Source: Psococerastis gibbosa (lineage: Eukaryota > Arthropoda > Insecta > Psocodea > Psocidae). From it: a stretch of 64,000 nt of DNA. Position numbers and translations under genes: made by a program. The notes beneath the pieces are model-generated. The model was not told the DNA's origin. It ran no database searches and saw only the letters and a program-made list of their open reading frames with translations. Where the stretch lies: positions 43,063,039 to 43,127,038 of the forward strand of contig OZ020487.1 in the NCBI GenBank assembly GCA_963971405.1. The letters run 5' to 3'. Shown one piece after another: positions 25,963-38,800 of this stretch (positions are counted from its first letter, which is position 1; every line of letters begins with the position of its first letter).

Positions 25963-26875
25963 AATAAGGACCACGCTAGAAATTAATAATTTTCACGTTA
26001 ATACTATTAAAATATTATCATTTGGTTGTCAGTGGGAAATACAAGATATTGATTGATCATCTAACAATGCGATTCCATCGCTCTGTAGAACCGCTGAAGC
26101 CTGCAAGGAATGGATCCAAGGGGACTCCCTCACGCTGCGCAGGAGATTGGATGAAATTCTGGTTTCACCGGCTAACCATACTCATCATTACTTTTGAACT
26201 GATTATAAAATAAGGACCACGCTAGAAATGACTAATTTTCCCATTAATACTATCAAAATATTATCATTTGGTTGTCAGTGGGAAATACAAGATACTGATT
26301 GATTGATTGATTATCTAACAATGCGATTCCATTACTCTGTAGAACCGCTGAAGCCTACAAGAAATGGATCAGAGGGTACCCCCCTGACGCTGCGCAGGAG
26401 ATTGGATGAAATTCTGGTTTCACCGGCTAACCATACTCATCTTTACTTTTAAACTGATTATGAAATAAGGACCACGCAAGAAATTACTAATTTTCACATT
26501 AATACTTTAAAAATATTATCATTTTGTTGTCAGTGGTAAATACAAGATACTGATTGATTGATTATCTAACAATGCGATTCCATTACTCTGTAGAACCGCT
26601 GAAGCCTACAAGAAATGGATCAGAGGGTACCCCCCTGACGCTGCGCAGGAGACAGATGAAGAATAAATTGCATGAAATTCTGGTTTCACCAACTAACCAT
26701 CATTACTTTTGAACTGATTATAAAATAAGGACCACGCTAGAAATGACTAATTTTCCATTAATACTATCAAAATATTATCATTTGGTTGTCAGTGGAAAAT
26801 TCTAGATACTGATTGATTGATTGATCATCTAACAATGCGATTCTATCGCTCTATAGAACCGCTTCATGATACCCA
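25963..26875. repeat. tandem array, four units of about 250 bp
   Basis: Units start AATAAGGACCACGCTAGAAA at 25963, 26209, 26464 and 26724 (spacing 246, 255, 260). Each holds ATTATCATTTGGTTGTCAGT, ATGCGATTCCAT, GAACCGCTGAAGCC and CTGCGCAGGAGA. Units 1-3 are complete and the fourth is cut after GAACCGCT. Length variation comes from GATT repeats and a small insertion in unit 3. Confidence 0.92.
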
Positions 26876-28600
26876 CTAGGTACATCAGCAGCTAATGAAA
26901 TTTAAATAAATAACTATGTCTAAATGACCACCCTAGCAAAGTTAAAGCTAATTTCTATTTGTACATTAAAAATCATCAACATCTGGTGTGTGTTTGTTCC
27001 ATGCAGGAGAATGCTGTGTAAAATGCATACATACAGCGTGAAATGTCCGATACCTGCTGTAGCAGAATCCGAGTCTCAGGCACTTCGGCTGTGATTCAAA
27101 AGCCAAACTCGGTAACTGTCATTTGACAACTAACGAAATTAATTCGAACTGCCCCATAGAGACAGTTCAAACTGCTATTATTACATTGTAGTTAACCTAA
27201 ACAATCATTCCATCACTATCTCCATTAATCGACTTTCAAATGTCTCGTAGATCATTACACACCGTTACTCATCTAATGCATGTGTTTGTGTAATGTTTAT
27301 AAACTAAAAAGAAAAATATGCCGCCTAAAAATTTCAGAGCAACACCACGTGTGACCCACACAAGGGAAATATTATTATATAAACCTTCAAAAAAAAAAGT
27401 ATTAAAAATATAAAGTCGAAAATATACACATTCTACATTAAACGTAAACTAAAACTCGCATCTAAAATCAAACAAAACTTAGTTTAAAATTAGATTAAAT
27501 TACGCTATGCTCTAAATTGCACAGGGTTTTAGTAAATAATTACGTTTAACGGAAGCCACAAATTATAAAAATTTAACACAAGGGCGAATTTGCCATACTG
27601 CGATGTGTTTAAAAATGCAGGAGTCTCCAAAAGTCATAAAAATAACTGTTGGTAAGCTATAGAAAGAACAATTTAATTATTATTTATTAGTGCATGCCTT
27701 AAACCAGCGTTGTCTTAAATTATATTTAAAAAAATATATAAAAATAAGCCAGAGCCATGCCGGCCATTTTGTCTGTAATCAATAACGGAAACAATTTTGT
27801 GTTTGTGTATTAAACTATTTAAAGGGCCCAACACCTGCACGTTCTCGAGGTCAACCCACACCGGCTACAAGCAACAATGGACATGTTAGGACACGCTTAC
27901 CATTGACACATTGTAACAGGCATGAGCTCGACTTGACCAAGTTCGTGATCGAGTCAATTTTTAGTTTAGTTCCTAGTGTTTTCCGACTTGTATGTATTTT
28001 TTTGAATTTCAGTTCAGCCTGGAAATTAGAGGCCCCAAAGATTGTTTCAAAATGACTTTTCCATTTTATAAATGAAGGATCCAATGGAAAAAGTCGTTTT
28101 TAAGTCGTGTTAAAAGAAGATTTCATCGTAGAACATAGCCTGGAACCCACGTTTTCAAAATGGTACTGAATAAAAAAAGGCTTCATATAAAACTAAAATA
28201 TCCCATTTTTCGAATGGGAACGCATGCAAAAACGGCAAAAACCTGACAGTCAAAAATGGTTTAGAGCTTACCTACTTTAAAGGGTTTAAAAAAAATTTCA
28301 TCCAGGAGGTCAATAAATTATTAAATTAATATTAGTAGTTAAGGAACATCATTATTTTCAACAACCCAAATAAATTAACTTAGTTTATAGCATCAACATC
28401 TAAATTAAAAAGAATATATGACTATAAGCGTCAGGTATACTTATCAAATTAGCCAACTACCACTGCATATAGATTGGTTTTCACTTTACTTCAGAAATAT
28501 CTCATATTTAGGGCCCATTTATGTATTTGACTTAAATCATTGATTTTTAGAGTGACAAAAACAAAAGCTCAATGTTCCACCTTATGAAAAAATGGATGCA
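26876..28600. other. no gene recognised
   Basis: AT-rich intergenic DNA without identifiable features. Confidence 0.45.
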
Positions 28601-28602
28601 GA

Positions 28603-28812
28603 AGGATAAATAAATAAATAATTACTTTTTGTTTTATTACTAAGACAACCTAGCGGAGTTAGGGCTAAAAGGCCCTCTCTTACACTGAACTAGGAAGGCC
28701 CGGGACTGTCTGCTTTACATGCCTTCCGAAACATGGCCAGAAAATGCAGCAAGTGAGGGCCTTGAACCAACAACCATTCGGGAGAAAGTCCATACCACTA
28801 CTCTACATGTAT
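28603..28812 (-). repeat. tRNA-derived SINE
   Basis: Minus-strand element ending in a TTTATTTATT-type tail (28604-28620). Head at 28812 side with a B-box-like GGTTCAAGGCCC. Body CCAACCTAGCGGAGTTAGGG, as at 35388 and 47698. Confidence 0.78.
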
Positions 28813-29511
28813 TGTACCATAAGATGACACACTACTTACAGAAGTCAACCTTTACTGGCTCAAGAACAGCCAAGAGTGGGCGTTGGCTAGTAAGTAATTG
28901 TCCCGTCCTATGTTAGGACAATGTATTTATATAAAATTTCTTAAAAATACAAAAATACACAGGGCAGAACGTTAAGCTTAAATAACGGGTGAGTTGCATT
29001 GTCGCCAATTACAGCAAACATTGTATACGATTCCTGCACTGGGGCGTTACAATAGTAAGCTTGCAAAAGCTAAGTACGAAATTCGTCTGGGTGGGCATAC
29101 ACAAGCTAAGTACGGAGGGTTGTATCAGGAATCCGCGGTCCTATGCTAAAATGTTGTTGATTTTTTAATTATTTACGTTGGTCCTTGTCTCCGATGCTAC
29201 GTTTATGTTAATGACGGTAACATTTTTAAAACATTTCATCACCCATAAATTGGGGTGGGTTGTGAGAGCATTCAGAACAACCACGGCCCATCTGCCCGGA
29301 TTCTCCTGTTCTATTGAAACCCTTTGTGTCTGGAGAGAATTCATACCAAAAACCTGTCATAGAAAAACTGGCTGCCCATGCTTTAAAAATGTAAAAACTT
29401 CAGGATCAAAAGCTCCGTTGTCAAAAGTCAGGTTAAATTTATCAAAAATCACCAACTACAGATAAAACTCGCAAACAGCCTAAAATTACGACCAATTGCT
29501 AAATTTGACCT

Positions 29512-29547
<36 letters not shown>

Positions 29548-29735
29548 GAAATCCAAGTAAAATGCAGTGAACAATTAAATGCATACAGACCCCCATGGAT
29601 GGAACTTATAAAATTATTAAGAATCGCTGTATGGCATGATTAAAACCCAAGTGATCTAACATTTCCCTTGCTCATGGGACGGTCTCGCTCTCGGGCTCAG
29701 GCGGTCTCGTCTCGGCTGAGGCGCAGCCTCGAAAA
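28813..29735. other. 3' side of the hrp48 gene; probable UTR and flank
   Basis: Downstream of the stop. Holds a 28-bp A run (29519-29546) and an imperfect palindrome around it (AAAGTCAGGTTAAATTTA at 29424, TAAATTTGACCTGACTTTT at 29500). No coding similarity. Confidence 0.45.
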
Positions 29736-29879
29736 TCACGACGTGGGCCACTCCTTGTAATCAAAAGATTTCTGACCTGGCACGGGCGGGTGTGATGGGT
29801 AGCCGGCTGTCCCGTTGCCGCTAGCAGACTGGCCGTCAGCACCATAGCTCCGTCCCGGGCCGCCGTAAGACGACGAATC
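29736..29879 (-). CDS. Hrb27C: hrp48 terminal coding exon
   Basis: Acceptor TTTTTCAG, then [20 protein letters not shown], ending [17 protein letters not shown] and stop TGA (29736-29738). 47 residues. Phase 0 from the previous exon, and composition matches the tail. The last residues differ from the fly C-terminus, which is poorly conserved. The 3' UTR should continue below 29736; a long A run at 29519-29546 (T on the sense strand) lies inside it or just beyond. Confidence 0.88.
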   Translation of the reverse strand, partial: DSSSYGGPGRSYGADGQSASGNGTAGYPSHPPVPGQKSFDYKEWPTS

Positions 29880-32800
29880 CTGAAAAACAAGCAATACAAA
29901 TTAAAAATACAAAAAACATCAACAAGAATACAAAAACGCTGTGACACGACAAGGAGGGTTTGGCATTGAGCACTGGTAAAGGAAGCGCTGCAGAGATTAA
30001 GTCCCTAATTCTGAGGTCCTGAGGCGAATAAACATAGAAGCCGAGTTGCTGCTGACGGAATCTTGGTGCCCCAATTCAAAACCCTTCACATATCATATAT
30101 TGCCCGATGAATTGGCGGATTTAGGGGGGGGGGGGCATTTGTTATAGTATTAGTGCATATCATATGATATTAGATGGAATGAGTTTTTTGGCAAAACGCA
30201 CCATAAAAGATAGATGCACCCAGAAGTATGAGGTTTCAGCTTGGGCCTCCGGAAGGACGCCAAACTACGCCATCCTATTTGACTAGATTGGGTCTTTATA
30301 GTAAACGGTGGTTTGCCGGCGGAAAAATGGCCGAAGTAGTTTTTACATTTTAAATCGGAAAAACCTGTTTCGCCTCCTATCACCAAGTCAATGAAAAGAC
30401 ATAGCAGGTGGCCACAGGCTTCAAAAAGTATTTTTTGTGGGTTCGAAAGTCCCATCGCTTCCATACAAAACTCTAGAGCCGCCCTTATCACCCGAGAGGG
30501 AGATCTGCTAGTGGCGCCCCGTTTTTAATTCTTCTTCTCGCTCAACAGCCCTTGATAAGCTTTGGCCTACTCGACAACACTCCTCCAGTCATCTCGGTTT
30601 CGTACGACGCTCCGCCATCTACGGACTACCAACTTGCGAAGGTCAGTTTCCAACTCATTCTTCGAGCGTTTTCGATTAAGTCCGGCCAGTCGTCTACCTA
30701 TTATGATTGTTTCTTACATCTTGTTCGGCATGCGGTCGTCTGTCATTCTTACGACGCATCCCAGCCATCTTATGCGTTGCGCTTTTATGAACCGGACTAT
30801 GTCTTCTCCGTTGAGTATTGCGTCTATTTCGGCGTTGTTTCTTATACGCCACTCTCTGACTTACATAGATCCTCTCTATTATCTTTGCCCGTTTTTAAGT
30901 ACCTGTGAATATCCTCCGTAGTTATTGTAGCTGTAGTCAGGAGTCTTGGGCGTGGGTCCAGATGGGGGAGCAGCGGCACCCTGTGCGGGACCTCCTGACG
31001 CCGAGCGAGAGTACACGTCACCTTGCGGACCTCCCTGGTTCGGGGCAGGACCACCCTGAACGCCAAGAAAAAAATCAATATTTGAATAGCTCCCCGGAAT
31101 AACGTTGTATGCGTCACTTTTGGCAAAATTGAGTTAGATGCGGATTACCGTTGTAAACCATATCCTGCATCGTCCCCAAAAACAAGTTGCTAAAAATGCT
31201 GTTAGATGTCGCAGTAGTAGCGACTTGAAATCGGCGTGGCGCGTAAGAGCGCTGTACATGTTTAAATGAAATAAAGCGTCTCGTGTAAAAAATAGAAAGT
31301 GGCGTTTACAACGGTACTCCGGGGAGCTATTCATTTATTGCAACGAGAAAGAACCGGTCCGAGTTTACTCGAACATGCTTTCCAATTTATCAATTAGTAG
31401 GGAGAGGAAATTAATAATTTCATGGTAAATAATTTTCCTACGGTAAAATTTCGGATATCTCGGGGGGGGGGGGGGTGTCCACCTGACGTCACTGGAGGTG
31501 AGGTAACCTCAATATATTTAAAACACATTACAACACAGTAATAATGGCAGGGCAGGCAATGCATTTCAGCGCGAAGTTTCTATCATTTTTAAAAAAAAAA
31601 ATTTTTGCGCAAAAGCTAATAGGTTTTTGGGAAAGCCAACTGTCCGGTTACGTTACTCAACTTAACACCTAAAACATGCCTGAAGGTAGAAGTCATCGAT
31701 AGAAAAGTTTCGCAGAAATATTATTTTTTAGTCATTTTTCAGTAAAATTATTAAGTTATTTTTATTTTTTTACCCCCAGAAGCTAACTATCAAGGGGTAA
31801 GCGACCCCCCGCATTTTATCAACATTAAGTACGACTAGAATATATGTGAATTTAAAAGAAATCGTTGGAGCCGTTTTTGAGAAATAATTTTTTTGACGTT
31901 TTTTTGGAGTTTTTTGAGAATGAAACCCCCCAAATTGAGTTAGCCCCAAATAAAAAAAATTGTCCCGAGGTATGGTTTTTGTGAACCTACATGCCGAATT
32001 TCATCAAAATCGACTGAGTAGTTTGCCCGGAAATCGATGCACAGACAGACAGACAGACATTTCGTTATAACCACTTTTTTGGGTTCCTGGGACCTGAAAA
32101 CGTGTAAATCCGTTGAAATCTCGGAATCGAAAATTTCGACCATCACAAAGCTTTCCATATACTACGTATAAATTGGAAAGCAAAAATAATTAGATTAGAC
32201 ACGTACAAAGAGTAAAGAGTAATCCCGGGTACGATCTTACTGGGCAGTGAAGGCGAAGGTCGATCCGAAAACCCCCCGCACTCTGTCCGTAAATTGAACA
32301 ATCTACAATGTTCAATGGTTGCATGGTATTCTTACCCTATAAATTTACATTCGGAGGAGCATTCTGACTTCGTCGGTGATAGCCAATAAGCATGATAATA
32401 GTCGCAACGTACGGCCCTAGAGTTTCCCAAACAAGGTCTGTAAATTGAATTTGTTATTATAAAACTACGCTGACTTGAGCCATAAGTCACAGCCATAAAA
32501 AATGAATGAGGCTTACTGCGTAAGTGTTACTCAATCAACAGTCATCTTAGCACTGATTGATATAACCGAAAGCTCGCATCACATATATAGTTCGTAAGAT
32601 GACGGTTGTTAACTGACACTTCCACAGTATGCCTCAAGTCAACTTAGCTTAACATAGTGGCAGCCCATTGGAGTCGTACAACTAAACTAAATGCTCTATA
32701 TTTCCGTAAACCATACCTGTGGAGCAGCGCCAGAGCCCTGAGGCATGTTCCAGTTCCAGTTACTCGAGTAGCCACTCTGGGGGCCCTGCGGGGGGCCATA

Positions 32801-35800
32801 CGAGCCGTAACTCTGCTGCTGCGAAGCGTAGTTAGAGCCCCACTGCGGCGGCGGCATCTGCTGGCTCTGGGGCCCAGGGGGAGCACCCCACTGCTGATAG
32901 CCGCCCGATGGCGTCCCGTAACCTGCTCCAAATAATATGACACATGAATTTCAATTAAAAAGACTTCCACGGCATGTGATGAAGCAGTAGAAACCGGGAT
33001 AATAGGTCGTGGTCGATCCGAAAGAGTACATCAAAATGTTCCAAACGTTTCAGTGACACTGTGTAGACTTGTATTAGATTTTAGTATTAGACTTTATTAG
33101 ATTGTATCTTGAAGGCTCTGCAGCAACTGTTTATGACGGTTACAAAGATCTTCTTCTAAAGCCTATTCTATCGAAGACTGGCGATCATCATGGCAATTGT
33201 AGTCATGACGACTATACTAGGCAATTGTAATGCAGTGGTTACCCGTTGCCTTCTGCATCCTTATGCCATTGACTCGTCATCTGAGTTCCTCAGCCTTCGG
33301 GGTCAGTTTCCCAACCCCAGGAGAAAAGAGTGCTCTGCTGAGAAAAGACTTTTTTATCTCCGCTCAAATTCGGTCCCCTATCTGTTCAATCGCCACTATG
33401 CGCTTCAAACTTTACCACGAGGAGGCACAGATTAGGTATTTTCGAGTCTTCGCCTCTGAGACCATAGGGCAATACTCAGAAGCTCAGCTACTTTTAAGGC
33501 AATAGATAATACACAAACATTAAGAAACATGCGAATAGCATGCTACAGAAATGAATTGGATACTAGGTATTGGTTTGAGGCACAAAAAGTACAGTGAAGA
33601 GTGTAGCCTATCCAAGGACAAGAAGGTATAAGTTCAGGAATGAAGTGGTTGAGGAACCAGTGATGGAAGAGCAGAAGGACAAATTAAAATAAATAATAAA
33701 TAGGCTACATTACAATTACAATTAGTAACTGAGAACTTTTCTCAGTCTCCATGAATTCTTTGAAGAAATAGGGACAGACTGAGATTAACTCGACATAAGT
33801 ATTAAAAAAAAATGATTAAATCACTAGTATGGAGCATACTGCTTTATGGCTGTGAGACATGGTGCATACACGAAAGAAGCTGGAGGCTTTCGAAATGTGG
33901 TATTATAGGAGAATGTTGAAAATATCTTGGAGAGACCATATAACGAACGAAGAAGTACTTCAAAGGATAAACGATCCCTAATTACCTACATTACGGTGAG
34001 AAGAGCAAAATGGATCGACCAAGGAAGGCGTACGCAGAAGACCTCGAGAAAGATATGAGATGCGGAACCTACTTGGAACTCAAGAGAACGGCCCAAGACA
34101 GGGAGGAGTGTAGACGGAGGTGGAAAGATTTGCTGCAAACCAATCGCTAGATTGCAACTACAGAAGAGATTAACATTTTTTTATTTAAATTTTTTGTAAA
34201 TTAGAATGCCTTTTATGGGGTAGGCTCGCCACTTCTAAAAAGGGAGCTTGTTTAGTATTTTAGAGCCAAGATGTGTTAGTCGTCTTGCTGTAGCTACTAT
34301 CCTTTTTCTTTCAACAACACTGCAATGGACCGGGCTCACACAAAATGGGCAACAGCCGGCCCCCGAATAAGTTGCTTGATGGAGTGCACACTAAGGCGGG
34401 GTTGCCACCGACTTCTCATTGCAGAATGCACATACGTTGAAGTGGTAGCATTATCATTAATAAAGGCGGGGTTTCCACCGACCTATCATTGCAGAATGCA
34501 AATGAAATTGACGGAAATTTTTGTTTTACTCTATACCATAATTAAAATTGATCAATGATCATAGAGTAAAATCACAAACAAACTAAAATTAAAAAATTGC
34601 GTCATGGGATCTGCTAAGGTGCCCATTCCACATACGTACAACGTCAACGAAAAATTGAAAAATGACGTCAAAATGACGTAAATTGACGTGGTAGCAGAAT
34701 TTTTAGTATGTCTTTAATGTCTGCTAAAACGTCATTTTTCAATTTTTCGTTGACGTTGTACGTATATGGAATACCCCCCTAAGTACAAACATTTTAATAG
34801 ATTTCTATAAAAAGAAAAATTCAAATTTCCGTCAATGTCATTCGCATTCTGCAGTGAGAGGTCGGTGGCCTTTATTAATGATATCTGCTACCACGTCAAC
34901 GTATGTGCATTCTGCAATGAGAGGTCGGTGGAAACCCCACCTAAGAAGGGTCCAAACCACTGCCATCAGGTTGCAGAACGCAGATAGGCCACCTCTCCCC
35001 CTAGTCATCTGGCGCGGATTGGAGTGCGTGAATCGTCTCTTTGGTGAGTGTGGACCAACGATAACCAAATAGAATAGATCGCGCCAAACCATATTGCCGA
35101 TAGTGGACAAAAACTTAGGAGGAAATGTTAAAGGAAAAGTGTGGTGTTGCAAACATAACAAAAAGAAAATGTTGGAAAATTTAAAAACAAAATAACAAAA
35201 CAAAAACAACGTGGTAGGTTGGTTGGTAGTCAAGCTGTTTTAGCGGTTCCTGGGCAACCTCACATAACTTGAGCCTGTTCACAGGAGAGCCAACTTGTCG
35301 AATGTGTGGGGATGCCCCCACGTGATTGGGCGGCTGAGGGAAATAAGATAGTAGTCAAGGGACTGCTCCAGCTCAGTAGGGGACAAGATAAATAAATAAA
35401 TAAATAAGGACTTTTTGTTCTATTACTAAGCCAACCTAGCGGAGTTAGGGCTATAAAGCCCTCTCTTACACTCAACTAGGAAGGCCCGGGACCGCCTGCT
35501 TTACATGCCCTCCGAAGCATGGCCAGAAAATGTAGCAAGTGTAGGACTCGAACCAACAACCTTTCGGGTGAAAGTTGGAGTCCGTACCACTACTTTACAT
35601 GTCCTGACATGGTATGACAAGATATGGGCTAGGATCTTATAACAAGACCGATGGGAGAGAACAGAGAACTTCGGTAATTAGGGGCGAACCGGGTTACAAT
35701 AAGCAAACCAACCCCGACCGGTTTCGCCCTACCCCCAAAAAAAACCTACGTTCCCCAGCCAACAAACATAAACAAATTGCAAAGTAAGACCAGGAAGAGG

Positions 35801-38800
35801 TACAGTAACCAGTTTGGGCATGATCTCAGATGTGTGGGACCAAGGTTTGAATATTCATATGTGAGGGAATAGAAGGAGCGGAAAAGGCTCACAATACGAT
35901 ACGATATATTCGTCACACGGAATAACGAACGCCATAGCTGTTCTTTACGAAATCTACCTAATCTAATGGAAAAGGAAACACTAAATACAGTACATTTTAA
36001 TTAATTAGTAAACAAAAAACACGTTTTGCCCAAAATGACATAAAAACAAAACCCGTTAATGACAACTTAAAAATCGTGGGACGCCAGAATTTGCAGAACC
36101 TACCATTCAGTGTAGAAGGATTTGAAGATCCCCACTGACCTGAAAATACAGGCGCGTATAAAACTATCAATGACTTACAATAAACAAATCATCAATAAAC
36201 ATTTCTATGCTAGAAATTAAAACCAAGAATTTTCGGTCATTCCAAATGAGAAATATTTTAAATTTGAAAATTCAGAAAATTTCTGTCCTCATCAGTTTAA
36301 CGATAACATCACTACACCAAAACTAACAAATTCTTTATAGTACTGTGCATTAAACAGTCTTTAACCAAATCTTAAACATTTAGACTATGACCTTCGAACG
36401 CACATGTTTGTAATACAATGAGTGATTAATAACAGTAAATTAATAATACTAATTATTAAGAATAGTAAAAGCTTTTATTTCATAAATCTGGAGCAATTAT
36501 CCATTAGAAGCAGCTTTCCCTTCAAGAAGAAAAACGCGGTTCTGTGCTTAGGCAATGGAACATATGGCAGAGCACCTACATTGTAGGTCACGAACTTTTT
36601 TTCCTACCTTTTGCTTACTAAGCAAATACTTAAGTTTATGAATACCATTGAATGACGCAGTACCAGAATCCATATAGGTAGAATTCTCTATGGGAGAGAT
36701 GGGACATTCGAGCGCGCAAAATGTATGATTTCGTCCTGGGGTAACCTGATACGTCTTTTCAATGGCTGGGCATAGAAAAACTCGCAGGTGGCCCAAGAAA
36801 TTATGGCGGGAAGCCAAAGTCCCATATCTCCTACATAGAACTCTAGGTATATATAGCGCTTCCTCTGATGGCAAGATGGTGCTAGATCCGGGAGGATTAC
36901 GGCTACTTTTATCGGACAAATATTCAAGTCTCTAACATACCTGGATATCCACTAGAAGCAGGAGGCGTGCCCCAGCCTTGGTAGCCTTGCATCATGTTTC
37001 CAGCCATGTGGCCCATACTGCCCATAGGTCCAGACATTTGGCCATTAGGGCCGCCCATGCCCATGCCCTGGAAAATATAGAAAATTGATTTTACTTTTTC
37101 ATCATGATTATCATTAGGCGCCCATCCCACCGACCGGCTAGGGCTATTTACAAAAACGGTGACGTGGTAGCAGACATTCAAGACTTAGGTGGGGTTTCCA
37201 CCGACCTCGCATTGCAGAATGCAAATGACATTGACGGAAATTAGAATTTTTCTTTTTATAGAAATCTATTAAAATGTTTGTACTTAACATATCCCATGAC
37301 GCCATTTTTTAATTTTAGTTTGTTTGTTTGTGATTTTACTGTATGATCATTGATCAATTTTAACTATGGCATAGAGGAAAATAAACATTTCCGTCAGTTC
37401 TGCAATGCGAGGTCGGTGGAAACCCCGCCTAAGACTTGAATGTCTGCTACCACGTCGATGTTTTTGTAAATAGCCCTAGCCGGTCGATGGAATGGGCGCC
37501 TTAGTAATTTAATCAGATATCCACTTCACGTCTCTTTCGCGCACAAGAAACAGTCTGCTATATAAGGCAATATCAGCTTTCAACATATACTCTAAGCACA
37601 CCTATAACAAACCAGAATACGATGTAAAAAGCAGTCATAAGTCAATAATAAGCCTATACATAACTAACAAATTGAAAACACTCACTTAAGACATAACACT
37701 CACTTGCAAAACAATTAACACAAAACACTAAATTGATATCTTTATATTGTCTATGTTTAAGTAATTTTAAGCTTGTAAGGCTGTAGCCTACCACTTAGAT
37801 TGGGCGGCTATTACACTGAGGATTGTCAGTGTAATAGCCGCCCAAGATAATGCCTGACCCTCACACGCCTCACGGTACGAGGGAGCGCAACCATTATAAA
37901 AAGAACTGTATAAACATTAGATCGAGGTAAATACACGTTTATTTATTATTATTGTTACGTCTGCCGATGTCTCTCCAACCTTGTGGCTTCGCCTTCGCCA
38001 GCTTTCGGATGATCCTTCCTTCTCCCATTCTTTGGATGTTGCCAATGTTTGGTCTGCAATCGTTTCTCTATTGATTCGGCTAGTAGATCATATTTCTTAG
38101 TACATCAACGTGGCTTCCAGCTGACTGCCTGAATTCTCAGATATGCCCTTGCTGCTAGCGCCGACATCCTAAGCTTAGTTAGAAGTTAGCAGTCCATCCC
38201 ATCATTGTGCCCAACATGGCTTCCAACTCAGGTGATGCCGACTGCCTCATGTCTCAGAAATGCCCTTGCTGCTAGTGCCCACTCCTTGGCGCAGTTAGAA
38301 TCTGGTGTGCAGTCCGCCATCATTGTGCCCAACACATCTTCCAGCTCAGGGGATGCCGACTGCCACAGAAATTCCCTTGCTGCTAGTGCAAGATGCAGAG
38401 CACTGCTAGAGGATATGCTCAAGTGTCTCATTAGTCAGCCCTCATGCACGGCAGATAGGAGGAAACGGTGAGTCATCGTTTGTGGCAATGTGGCACGCTC
38501 TTGCTCTGGCAACAAGTAGATCTTCATTATATAAAACCAATTAAAAAAAATACTTACACCGCCCATATTCATCTGAGGTCCGCCTTGTGGGCCTCCCCAA
38601 GTGTTGCCGCCGTCATTCATCTTGCCGGACACATCTCTAGGCTCTGCTTTCTTTATTTCAACCTATAAATGTATTTTAAAAACACAATTAATTTAGCTCA
38701 AACCTCTCCACTAACTGTTGTGAGGACAATTGTCCTCAATTACAAAAAATAATGATTCACTCATGACTTCTGGACTGACTGCAGACTGCTGGTAGCATTC

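Larger units (their letters stand above)
34395..34941. mobile_element. outer MITE of a three-level nest, TAA duplication
   Basis: Ends GGCGGGGTTGCCACCGACTT and AGGTCGGTGGAAACCCCACC, exact TAA on both sides (34392-34394, 34942-34944). Arms GAATGCACATACGTTGAAGT and its inverse at about 34905. Holds the inner element 34467-34869, which holds 34618-34779. Confidence 0.88.

Noticed and set aside
30552-30921. Two overlapping plus-strand frames of about 118 codons
   Set aside because: They lie antisense to a clear LINE reverse-transcriptase remnant and only reflect its base composition.
32644-32970. Frames on both strands over the Gln/Gly-rich hrp48 exon
   Set aside because: Shadows of the real exon 32717-32922, whose frame is fixed by phase with its neighbours and by fly homology.
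35544-35554. Possible tRNA gene from the GGTTCGAGTCC box
   Set aside because: No cloverleaf can be formed and the sequence recurs in five dispersed copies with an A-rich tail, so it is a SINE.
38205-38471. 88-codon frame in the tandem repeat near 38.2 kb
   Set aside because: Composition follows the repeat unit and the opposite strand is open too; no homology recognised.
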